Shown here: positions 1 through 7,022 of the stretch, one piece after another
Layout: every line of letters begins with the position of its first letter
How positions within the stretch are numbered: the first letter of the stretch is position 1
From: an uncultured Oscillospiraceae bacterium
Lineage (GTDB): Bacteria > Bacillota > Clostridia > Oscillospirales > Ruminococcaceae
Assembly: GCA_958448395.1 (NCBI GenBank)
Contig: CAUDDP010000002.1
Location: 1-64,000 of the forward strand
Length of the DNA: 64,000 nucleotides
Reading direction: 5' to 3'
The notes under the pieces: model-generated
Seen by the model: only the letters and a program-made list of their open reading frames with translations
Told to the model about the DNA's origin: nothing
Database searches by the model: none
Translations under genes and position numbers: made by a program

Positions 1-1339
1 GCTGAGCCATCCAAGCAGTTTCCTGTGCCAGTCGCCGCAGACGAACGGCTTTGGGATATCCAAACTGTAATACTTTTCGGATGTGAGTAAATGTCCCCAG
101 ATTATCCTGAAAGACCATCCCATTTACTGCTGCTGCCAGTTGTGCTTCTTCAATTTGCAGCCACTGTACTTCTGTTTGCGGAATGCCATCAATGCCAATC
201 AATCGACGGTAAAAATCAGAAATTCGACACACGCCGATCCGGTTATTTCCCTGTGGTGTCACTATGCGTGTGATACCACAATAGGTTTTCGGCAACAGGG
301 AATAGGCTTTTTGTAAAGCTGCAATTTTTGTCTCCTCCATTGTATCTGGCACCCAAATACAAAATCCTGGACCAAAGTCATGGTCTTGGGAAAGGGTATC
401 ATCGTAGCCGAAGCATTCCGAACCTTCTCCAACCAGACCAATGGCAAGCTGATTCCATATATCTGGAAACATCCGTTGCAGCATGGGCTTTCCAAAAGCT
501 TCATAGTACTGTTTGCAGAGGGTCATACCATTCCGAACCGGTTTCCCACCCAATTTTTCGTAGGCACGGGCAGCATTTTCCTGTACAATTTCGTAGACTG
601 CACCTCGTCCCATATGCAGATCTATTTCAGAGAGGGCAGCTTCGTAATACCAGACAGCAGTTTCGTAGTCTTGTAGCTGAAACTGTGCATCCCCCATGGC
701 TGACAGCGTTGCACTGTAGTGAAAATCAGACGGACTGCGTCCCTGAAATACGTCTAACGCTTTCTGTAGCAGTGGCAATGCCGCATCTATTCGGTGCAAA
801 TGCAGAAGGGAAACTGCTAAATTAGTTTGAGAGATGGCAACTCTTGTTGCCTGCCCTTCTTGTTGGGTAACAATTTGCAATGCTTGCCTCAGTGCTGCAC
901 ACGAAGCCTCCCAGTCTTCCACCGCTTGATACAGCAGACTGAGATTGTTATAATAGCTTGCTACTCTGTTGTCTGTTGGCGGTAGTAAACGGTCATATAG
1001 TTTTTTCACTGCATGATAGCTGGAGAATGCTGCTTCATACTCTCCAGCAGCACGCTGTGCATTGGCAACATTGAGTAAGGTCGTAGCATGGGGAATGGTC
1101 TGTTCCAGATGCAGATTTTGGATGCATTGCAACGCCTGTTTTGCAGCAGTAAGGGATTCTGCAAAACGACCGCAGTCCCGAAGGAATCCCATCTGTTCAT
1201 TATAGAGCGTCAGTGCTGTTTCCCAGTCTTTTTCCTGTTTTGCTGTCTGAATCTGTTCTGTTAGAAATGCATCCGCCTCATTCAGCTTGCTTTCTTTCAG
1301 TAAAGCGTCTAATTGTTGCAATTTGTTCTGCACTTGCAT
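1..1339 (-). CDS. TPR repeat protein with C-terminal DUF4037 domain (partial, 3' end outside window)
   Basis: I translated this gene by hand; 446 codons are present and it runs off the left edge. The N-terminal ~280 residues are helical TPR-like repeats (for example a segment with NNLSLLYQAVEDWEASCAAL). From about residue 300 comes the motif EGSECFGYDDTLSQDHDFGP, the signature of DUF4037, a nucleotidyltransferase-like fold in which GS...D.D should bind nucleotide and metal. The last visible residues (GYPKAVRLRRLAQETAWMAQ) also fit that domain. Its ATG lies 6 nt after the flavodiiron protein stop, so the two are probably cotranscribed. The substrate is unknown; it could modify a small molecule, RNA or protein. 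Confidence 0.8.
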   Translation of the reverse strand, partial: MQVQNKLQQLDALLKESKLNEADAFLTEQIQTAKQEKDWETALTLYNEQMGFLRDCGRFAESLTAAKQALQCIQNLHLEQTIPHATTLLNVANAQRAAGEYEAAFSSYHAVKKLYDRLLPPTDNRVASYYNNLSLLYQAVEDWEASCAALRQALQIVTQQEGQATRVAISQTNLAVSLLHLHRIDAALPLLQKALDVFQGRSPSDFHYSATLSAMGDAQFQLQDYETAVWYYEAALSEIDLHMGRGAVYEIVQENAARAYEKLGGKPVRNGMTLCKQYYEAFGKPMLQRMFPDIWNQLAIGLVGEGSECFGYDDTLSQDHDFGPGFCIWVPDTMEETKIAALQKAYSLLPKTYCGITRIVTPQGNNRIGVCRISDFYRRLIGIDGIPQTEVQWLQIEEAQLAAAVNGMVFQDNLGTFTHIRKVLQFGYPKAVRLRRLAQETAWMAQ

Positions 1340-1345
1340 CTTATT

Positions 1346-2506
1346 TCACGCATTCTGGATGGCATCCGCCAGTTCCTGTAATTTGATTTCTGTTTCTGGC
1401 TGTACTGTGGAACGGATAGTGACAGTGGGTTCGAGTACAGTGATGTTCTTCATGGATTCCAGATAGGACAGCATGATCCGTTTGGCAGATGGTGCCCAGG
1501 AGCCGTTTTCAATGAGTGCTACCTTGCGGTTTTGATATGCCTTTGCTTTTAGGTGCAGTAGGAAATCTTCCATCGGCGGAAATACACTGCCGTCATAGCT
1601 GGCAGCTGCCAGTATCATCCGATCATAGCGGAAGGCATTGGAAACGGCTTCTGTTATGTCATCTCTGGTAAGATCTGTTACCACTACGGTTTCGCCCGCC
1701 TGTATCAGTTTGTCTGCAAGCTGTTCTGCTGCTTTTGCGGTATTGCCGTGAATAGAAGCATGAGCAATGAACACGCCATGTTCCTCTGGTTGATAGCTGC
1801 TCCAGGCATTGTATTTTTCTATGTAGTGTCCAAGATTTTCTTTTAAAATTGGACCATGCAACGGACAAATCATAGAGATTTCCAGAGAAGCTGCTTTTTT
1901 CAGCAGGGTCTGTACTGGCATTCCATATTTGCCTACGATATTATAATAATAGCGGCGTGCTTCCTCATCCCAAGGTTCTTCGGTATCCAATGCTCCAAAC
2001 TTACCGAATCCGTCCGCAGAGAAGAGAATCTTTTCCTTTTGCTCATAGGTCACCATAACTTCCGGCCAATGTACCATAGGAGCCATAAAGAATTGCAGGG
2101 TATGGTTGCCAAGCGACAATGTGTCACCCTCTGCCACGGTTACTTTTGGCTGATCAGACAGGGAAAAAAAGTTTGGAAGCATTGAAAATGTCTTCGCATT
2201 GCCGACCAGTGTCACCTTTGGGTATTGTGCAACAAACTTTGCAATGGTACCGGCGTGATCAGGCTCCAAATGGGAAATAATCAGAAAATCCGGTTGTCTG
2301 CCTTGCAAGGCAGTATCCAGTTTCATCATCCATTCTCCTGACATCCGATAGTCTACCGTATCCAAAACGGCAACTTTTTCATCTAAAATGCAGTAGGCAT
2401 TATAGGAAACTCCATTCGGAACAACATATTGGCTTTCAAATAAATCAATAGTCTTGTCGTTTACGCCAATATACTGGATTCCATCGGCAATAATATTATT
2501 TTTCAT
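1346..2506 (-). CDS. fprA: A-type flavodiiron protein (FprA family)
   Basis: Cytoplasmic flavodiiron protein that reduces O2 to water and/or NO to N2O, protecting anaerobes. The 386 residues match the two-domain A-type layout. An N-terminal metallo-beta-lactamase-like diiron domain has H79-x-E81-x-D83-H84, H146, D165 and H217 as likely iron ligands. A C-terminal flavodoxin domain starts near residue 245, with the FMN phosphate loop at ASIHGNTAKAA. No rubredoxin domain is fused, so electrons must come from a separate rubredoxin or reductase. The ATG follows a strong TTAGGAGGT site and a clear sigma-A promoter. The DUF4037 gene follows after 6 nt. Which gas it prefers cannot be read from the sequence. 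Confidence 0.93.
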   Translation of the reverse strand: MKNNIIADGIQYIGVNDKTIDLFESQYVVPNGVSYNAYCILDEKVAVLDTVDYRMSGEWMMKLDTALQGRQPDFLIISHLEPDHAGTIAKFVAQYPKVTLVGNAKTFSMLPNFFSLSDQPKVTVAEGDTLSLGNHTLQFFMAPMVHWPEVMVTYEQKEKILFSADGFGKFGALDTEEPWDEEARRYYYNIVGKYGMPVQTLLKKAASLEISMICPLHGPILKENLGHYIEKYNAWSSYQPEEHGVFIAHASIHGNTAKAAEQLADKLIQAGETVVVTDLTRDDITEAVSNAFRYDRMILAAASYDGSVFPPMEDFLLHLKAKAYQNRKVALIENGSWAPSAKRIMLSYLESMKNITVLEPTVTIRSTVQPETEIKLQELADAIQNA

Positions 2507-2567
2507 TCTAAAACCTCCTAATAATCATGCAACGCACATTGCAGTGATGATAATAAATCTTAATAAG

Positions 2568-2596
2568 AGTATAGCACATTTTCCCTGTTCGGTCAA
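2568..2596 (-). promoter_or_regulatory. Sigma-A promoter of the flavodiiron gene with overlapping dyad
   Basis: On the minus strand TTGACC (2596-2591), a 17-nt spacer and TATACT (2573-2568). A dyad TTTCCCT-N9-AGGGAAA (2580-2602) spans the -35 box, a suitable place for a repressor. Confidence 0.8.
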
Positions 2597-2621
2597 GGGA
2601 AATTTTCTGCTTTTCATCGAA

Positions 2622-2649
2622 AAAGACTTGTCACATTAGACAAGTCTTT
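2622..2649 (-). terminator. Rho-independent terminator after ispE
   Basis: Perfect 11-bp stem AAAGACTTGTC/GACAAGTCTTT with a 6-nt loop, followed on the minus strand by a short T run. It separates ispE from the flavodiiron promoter. Confidence 0.8.
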
Positions 2650-2679
2650 CGTATGGAAGAAAAGATTAGATAGCAATAT

Positions 2680-3558
2680 TTAAATTGCATGGAAAGTATG
2701 CGGAATTGTTTTGCATCGAACGACAAATGGTGCTAGTCGCCGCAGAGCAATACAGCAGCGGTGTGCCTGTTCCTGAGAGGAAAACAGTCCAAATACAGCA
2801 GATCCGCTGCCAGACATTAAGCTGCAAATAGCTCCTTTTTCCAGCATTTTTTGTCGGATTTGCTCTACAATCTGCAAATCTGTGACCGAAGAAAATAAGT
2901 TTCCGCACAATGGTGCAATTTCAGAGAGCGGAGCATACGCTTGCATGCGGTTTAACATCTGTGAGGTGTTGGGATGTATCGGATTTTGCAAGGCATCAAT
3001 AGCAGTATATGCCGCAGCAGTGGAAATGCCACCCTTTCCCTTTGCAATGACAACAGAGACAGTACCCAGATAGGGAAGAGGCTGTAATTGTTCTCCAATA
3101 CCGGCAGCATATGCTGTGCCGCCGTAGAAAAAGAATGGTACGTCTGCTCCGAGCTGCAATCCCAGTTCACAGAGCTGCTGTTGTGTTAGACCTGCTCCAG
3201 TTAGCTGATTGCAGGCATAGAGAACTGCTGCTGCATCGGAGCTGCCACCGCCCAGTCCGGCTTGGGAGGGAATGTATTTTTGCAGATGAATTTCGATTCC
3301 AATTGGTAGGTTTGTTTTCTCTCGAAAGAGAGCTGCCGCTTTCCATGCAATGTTGCGGGTATCCTTGGGAATCCAAGGAATGTTGCAGGAGAGACGAATT
3401 GGTTTTTCCATATCTGTATGCAATGTGACAGTTACAGTATCATAAAGGGAAACTGCCTGAAAGACAGTTTCCAGTAGATGATAGCCATCTGCACGTTTAC
3501 CGACAATATCCAAAGCCAGGTTGATTTTTGCTGGCGTTTTTAATACCAGTCGTCTCAC
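2680..3558 (-). CDS. ispE: 4-diphosphocytidyl-2-C-methyl-D-erythritol kinase
   Basis: GHMP-family kinase of the non-mevalonate (MEP) isoprenoid pathway; it phosphorylates the 2-hydroxyl of CDP-methylerythritol with ATP. The 292-residue length is normal. The N-terminus carries PAKINLALDIVGKRADGYH, and near residue 95 the ATP-binding loop GLGGGSSDAA is intact. A C-terminal SGSGSAVFGLF motif is typical of the family. Translation starts at GTG (3558) with AGGAGG 7 nt upstream; the GTG overlaps the aminotransferase stop as GTGA, so the two genes are translationally coupled. Confidence 0.95.
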   Translation of the reverse strand: MRRLVLKTPAKINLALDIVGKRADGYHLLETVFQAVSLYDTVTVTLHTDMEKPIRLSCNIPWIPKDTRNIAWKAAALFREKTNLPIGIEIHLQKYIPSQAGLGGGSSDAAAVLYACNQLTGAGLTQQQLCELGLQLGADVPFFFYGGTAYAAGIGEQLQPLPYLGTVSVVIAKGKGGISTAAAYTAIDALQNPIHPNTSQMLNRMQAYAPLSEIAPLCGNLFSSVTDLQIVEQIRQKMLEKGAICSLMSGSGSAVFGLFSSQEQAHRCCIALRRLAPFVVRCKTIPHTFHAI

Positions 3559-4739
3559 GTTGCATCCTCCTGCCGATGTCGCTGTACAAAGGATTCGATT
3601 CGCCGCAGTGCCTCCATGAGGTGTTTGAGGGAGTAGGCATAGGAAACACGCACAAATCCCTCACCGCTTTCGCCGAAGGCGTTGCCTGGTACAACAGCAA
3701 CTTTCTCCTCTTGCAATAAGGTTTCACAGAATGTTTCGCTGTCCATGCCAGTGCTGCGGATGCAGGGGAATGCATAAAATGCCCCTTCTGGAGCAAAACA
3801 GTGCAGCCCCATCTTATTAAAACCATCTACAACAATTCGGCGTCTGGCATCATATTCATCCACCATTTTCCGTACCTCATTATCGCATTCCTGTAAGGCA
3901 GTAATGGCAGCGTACTGGCTGACAGTTGGTGCACACATAATGGCATATTGGTGAATCTTTAACATTTGCTTTGCAAGTGGTTCCGGTGCACAGAGATAAC
4001 CCAGACGCCATCCAGTCATGGCAAATGCTTTGGAAAAGCCGCTAACATAAATGGTACGTTCCCACATACCTTCAATAGAAGCAATGGAACAATGCTTTGT
4101 ACCATAAGTCAGTTCGGAATAAATTTCATCACTTAGTACAAGAATATTGGTATTCCGCAGAACAGCAGCAATGCTTTCCAAGTCTTCCAGTGTCATAATA
4201 CCGCCAGTGGGGTTGTTTGGATAAGGAAGAATCAGCAGCTTTGTTTTTTCTGTTATGTATGCCTGCAATTCTTCTGCTGTCAGCTTGAACCGGTTTTCCT
4301 CTTTTGTTGGAATTGGTACAGCGATACCATGCATTAATTCCACAATCGGCTTATAGCAAACAAAGCTCGGCTCTACAATCAGTACTTCATCACCTGGATT
4401 GACCACTGCTCGAATGGCAAGATCAATGGCTTCTGAGCCACCAACGGTTGCGACTACTTCTGTCTTGGGATCATAGGAAATCTGATATTTACGTTGTAAG
4501 TAAGCAGCAATTTCTTTTCGCAAATCTATCATACCAGAATTGGCACTATAAATAATTCGTTTTCGCTCTAAGATATCTATCGCTTCTTTGCGAATCACCC
4601 AGGGTGTCTGAAAGTCCGGTTCGCCGACGCCAAGGCTGATAACCCCTTCCATCATGGATGCGACATCGAAGAACTTCCGGATACCGGATGGTTGCATTTT
4701 TTTCACTTGTTCAGATAAGAGAGAATCATAATTAATCAT
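3555..4739 (-). CDS. PLP-dependent aminotransferase, class I/II (aspartate-aminotransferase-like)
   Basis: Fold-type I aminotransferase of 394 residues. Visible motifs are ISLGVGEPDFQTP near residue 35, NNPTGG near 175, the PLP-phenol contact SDEIYSELTYG near 203, and the Schiff-base lysine in SGFSKAFAMTGWRLGY near 235. Such enzymes act on aromatic, branched or alanine/aspartate-type substrates; the sequence does not say which. The next gene upstream is an Lrp/AsnC regulator, a common pairing, and a 10-bp-arm dyad lies in between, which suggests amino-acid-responsive control. It overlaps ispE by 4 nt. Confidence 0.88.
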   Translation of the reverse strand: MINYDSLLSEQVKKMQPSGIRKFFDVASMMEGVISLGVGEPDFQTPWVIRKEAIDILERKRIIYSANSGMIDLRKEIAAYLQRKYQISYDPKTEVVATVGGSEAIDLAIRAVVNPGDEVLIVEPSFVCYKPIVELMHGIAVPIPTKEENRFKLTAEELQAYITEKTKLLILPYPNNPTGGIMTLEDLESIAAVLRNTNILVLSDEIYSELTYGTKHCSIASIEGMWERTIYVSGFSKAFAMTGWRLGYLCAPEPLAKQMLKIHQYAIMCAPTVSQYAAITALQECDNEVRKMVDEYDARRRIVVDGFNKMGLHCFAPEGAFYAFPCIRSTGMDSETFCETLLQEEKVAVVPGNAFGESGEGFVRVSYAYSLKHLMEALRRIESFVQRHRQEDAT

Positions 4740-4780
4740 AAACCATCGCCCCTTTCAACTGGACACAAAAATATAAGATA

Positions 4781-4819
4781 CTCTATTGCAGAACAATATT
4801 TACTGATTTTGCAATAGAG
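4781..4819. promoter_or_regulatory. Candidate Lrp/AsnC operator upstream of the aminotransferase
   Basis: Perfect inverted repeat: arms CTCTATTGCA (4781-4790) and TGCAATAGAG (4810-4819), 19 nt apart, in the aminotransferase upstream region and beside a gene for an Lrp-family regulator. No clear terminator-like T run follows, so a protein site is more likely than a terminator. The regulator assignment is inference. Confidence 0.55.
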
Positions 4820-4835
4820 ACGATAATAAAACAGG

Positions 4836-4872
4836 CAGCAGCTGCACGACTCCCAAAGCAGTACAGCTGCTG
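4836..4872 (-). terminator. Probable terminator after the Lrp-family gene
   Basis: Stem CAGCAGCTG/CAGCTGCTG (9 bp, extendable past one mismatch), followed on the minus strand by CCTGTTTTATTATC. The T run is short, so partial read-through into the aminotransferase is possible. Confidence 0.55.
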
Positions 4873-4900
4873 GTAAAAAGCAGATTTTTGGATGTTCCGT

Positions 4901-5380
4901 TTATGGGAAATAAAATCCCCGTTCATCCTTTTCTTCGTCTACAACGACCTTCCCCATTTCCTTGTATTTTTTTAGGACGAAATAGGTTGCTGTAGACAGT
5001 ACATTTCCAAGTGGAGCCAACCGTTGAGAGACAAACAGAGAAACGTCCTTTACATTTGCTCCCTTGACAGTCACAGAAAAATCATAGGCACCTGCCATCA
5101 GGGAAATGCTTTCGACTTCATCATATTGCATAATAGTACGAGCAATGGATTCAAAGCCACAGTCTCGTTGTGGAGTGACACGCAGTTCTACAATAGCAGT
5201 CACCATATCCTTTTGAATTGCTTCCTCATTCAGGATGACACTGTATCCTTTGATAACACCATCTTCCTCCAGCTTTTGAATATCTGCTGCCACTTCTTCT
5301 TCTGTTTTTCCAAGCATGACAGCAAGCTGTGCATTGGATAAACGGGCATTTTGTTGTAACAGAGAAATTAATGTTTGCAT
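4901..5380 (-). CDS. Lrp/AsnC family transcriptional regulator
   Basis: A 159-residue protein with the standard layout: an N-terminal winged helix-turn-helix (LISLLQQNARLSNAQLAVML, then EEVAADIQKLEEDGVIKGYS) and a C-terminal RAM/ACT-like ligand domain from about residue 65. Such proteins form oligomers and sense amino acids. It lies 41 nt downstream of the PHP phosphatase gene and upstream of the aminotransferase, whose expression it probably controls through the dyad at 4781-4819. AAAGG about 11 nt before the ATG serves as ribosome binding site. The effector is unknown. Confidence 0.88.
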   Translation of the reverse strand: MQTLISLLQQNARLSNAQLAVMLGKTEEEVAADIQKLEEDGVIKGYSVILNEEAIQKDMVTAIVELRVTPQRDCGFESIARTIMQYDEVESISLMAGAYDFSVTVKGANVKDVSLFVSQRLAPLGNVLSTATYFVLKKYKEMGKVVVDEEKDERGFYFP

Positions 5381-5421
5381 GATGATTCAACCTTTCTTTT
5401 GATAATATTGCTTTCCTGGTA

Positions 5422-6267
5422 TTAAGGAATGGGAATATAAACTGGTTCTCGTTCGAGGTAATAACAGAGATAGGAGAAACCAGCTTCCTTTGCAATGGCG
5501 ATGGCAGTTTTCATGCCAAAGCCGATTTCATCTGCACAATGTGCATCAGAGCCAATGGTTAAACTTTCGCCGCCTAATTCCCGATATATTTTAATATATT
5601 CCAGTGTGGGAAAAGGTTTGCCGTATGTTTGACGCAAACCAGAGGTGTTCAGTTCAATACCGCAGCCATTGTCTACCAGAGCTTGCAGGCAGGCATGAAT
5701 TTGTTCGGTGTAATCTGTCAGGTTGACCGTTATGCCTGCTTCCCCTTCGATATAGCGGAGCGGATAGGTCATATGTCCTAGAACATCAAATTTTCCCCAC
5801 TGGCAGAGGGTGAGCAATTCAGAGAAATACTGTTCCAGTAATTTTGGAACAGATTCTTTTTGATAATCCAGATAGAAGAAATCTGGTTTATTGTGCAGTT
5901 CGTGCAGGGAAGCAATCACGAAATCCAGTCGGCTGTCCTGCATAACGGAATCTGCTAAACCGAAATCAGATGGAATCTGTCCCAGTTCAATGCCACTGAT
6001 AATATGCAGTCGATTGCCATAGGCATCTTTTGCAGCATGGTTTGCTTTCATTGCGATTTCCATACGGTTACAGTAGCAATATTCTTCTTCTTCGTTGCGA
6101 GGAGCTGTGCCGTAGTAGCCTTGGGAATGCCAGCGGTTCAGTTCCACATGTTCTGTAATCGCCAGAGCTTCCAGACCGAGGGAAATGGCACGGCGGCAAA
6201 GTCCACCAACTGTTCCTTTTCCATCCGGAGAGTTTCCGGAATGGGTGTGACAGTCAATTCCAAACAT
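5422..6267 (-). CDS. PHP-domain phosphatase, histidinol-phosphatase (HisJ/HisK) family
   Basis: 281-residue metal-dependent phosphoesterase. The N-terminus DCHTHSGNSPDGKGT and the later ITEHVE supply the first metal ligands, ISGIELGQ follows, and GSDAHCADEIG near residue 250 gives the C-terminal ligands. This pattern matches the HisK/HisJ branch of PHP proteins, which dephosphorylate histidinol phosphate in histidine synthesis. No other his gene is nearby, so the substrate is less certain than the fold. CAGGAG lies 8 nt before the ATG, and a full-consensus promoter lies about 75 nt further upstream. Confidence 0.82.
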   Translation of the reverse strand: MFGIDCHTHSGNSPDGKGTVGGLCRRAISLGLEALAITEHVELNRWHSQGYYGTAPRNEEEEYCYCNRMEIAMKANHAAKDAYGNRLHIISGIELGQIPSDFGLADSVMQDSRLDFVIASLHELHNKPDFFYLDYQKESVPKLLEQYFSELLTLCQWGKFDVLGHMTYPLRYIEGEAGITVNLTDYTEQIHACLQALVDNGCGIELNTSGLRQTYGKPFPTLEYIKIYRELGGESLTIGSDAHCADEIGFGMKTAIAIAKEAGFSYLCYYLEREPVYIPIP

Positions 6268-6323
6268 GGATGATACACTCCTGTCCTATGATATTTGATT
6301 TCTGTTTTCGTTTTACTTGTTAT

Positions 6324-6378
6324 CTTCTCTGTAAGAGAAGGACAAGAATATTATAGCACAGGCAGAAACATCTGTCAA
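6324..6378 (-). promoter_or_regulatory. Full-consensus promoter of the PHP gene with an initial-transcript dyad
   Basis: Minus strand: TTGACA (6378-6373), a 17-nt spacer, TATAAT (6355-6350), perfect at both boxes. Just past the expected start site is CTTCTCT-GTA-AGAGAAG (6324-6340), which could be an operator or a 5'-end stabilising hairpin. The rest of 6379-6569 holds no gene that I can see. Confidence 0.85.
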
Positions 6379-6569
6379 CGAAATTGTTTTCCAGTTCTAT
6401 TTAGGAAAGAGGAAAATGTGTGGGACGGTTGCAGAAGGATAGCATAGGAGCAGGCGGTATACATGGTATATGCTTTTGTTGCAGTTACTTTTCTTATCCG
6501 TTTTGTAGTTCTGCATCAAAAGCTACTTTCGCATTGACACAATTATCAAATGAATCAAATTGATTTTCA

Positions 6570-7022
6570 CTATTTAGTTAATAAGTATTGTTCAACAATT
6601 TCTGCACAATCTGACACACATCCCACACAAGGACGCTTTTTATAGTATGCTGCGGTGCGAACTTCAGGTTGTGTACTGTTGCCTTTCGGTTTTGATGTCC
6701 CTAACAGTTCGCTGCAAATGATACTACCATTTTTCTCTTGAAATGCATTTGTCATTTCTTGTACAACAGTATAGATTTTTTTACGTGTTTCTAAATCGTT
6801 TGGTTTACCATTGCTCAGTTTTAACCCTGCCAGTAATGCCATAGCAGAGACAGCCCCACAGGTTAATCGCAGGCGACCCATTCCAGCCCCCATTCCTTCG
6901 GAGAACCGCAGGGCAGTTTCTGTAGAAAGACCGAATGATTCTGCAAAGGCAGCAGTAACTGCTTGTGCACAGTTATAGCCTTCTTTAAAAAGAGCACAAG
7001 CTTTTTCTGATATTTCACTCAT
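6570..7022 (-). CDS. C_GCAxxG_C_C family putative redox protein
   Basis: 150-residue small protein of the family named for its cysteine pattern. Visible are EGYNCAQAV near residue 17, the GMGAGMGRLRLTCGAVSAMA block near 43-65 containing CGAxxA, CSELLG near 105, and CVGCVSDCAEI near 132. All key cysteines are present. The family is predicted to be redox-active, sometimes linked to electron-transfer proteins, but its reaction is unknown. Its ATG overlaps the stop of the YfhO-like gene as ATGA and has GGAGGA 8 nt upstream, so it is coupled to that membrane protein. Confidence 0.85.
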   Translation of the reverse strand: MSEISEKACALFKEGYNCAQAVTAAFAESFGLSTETALRFSEGMGAGMGRLRLTCGAVSAMALLAGLKLSNGKPNDLETRKKIYTVVQEMTNAFQEKNGSIICSELLGTSKPKGNSTQPEVRTAAYYKKRPCVGCVSDCAEIVEQYLLTK

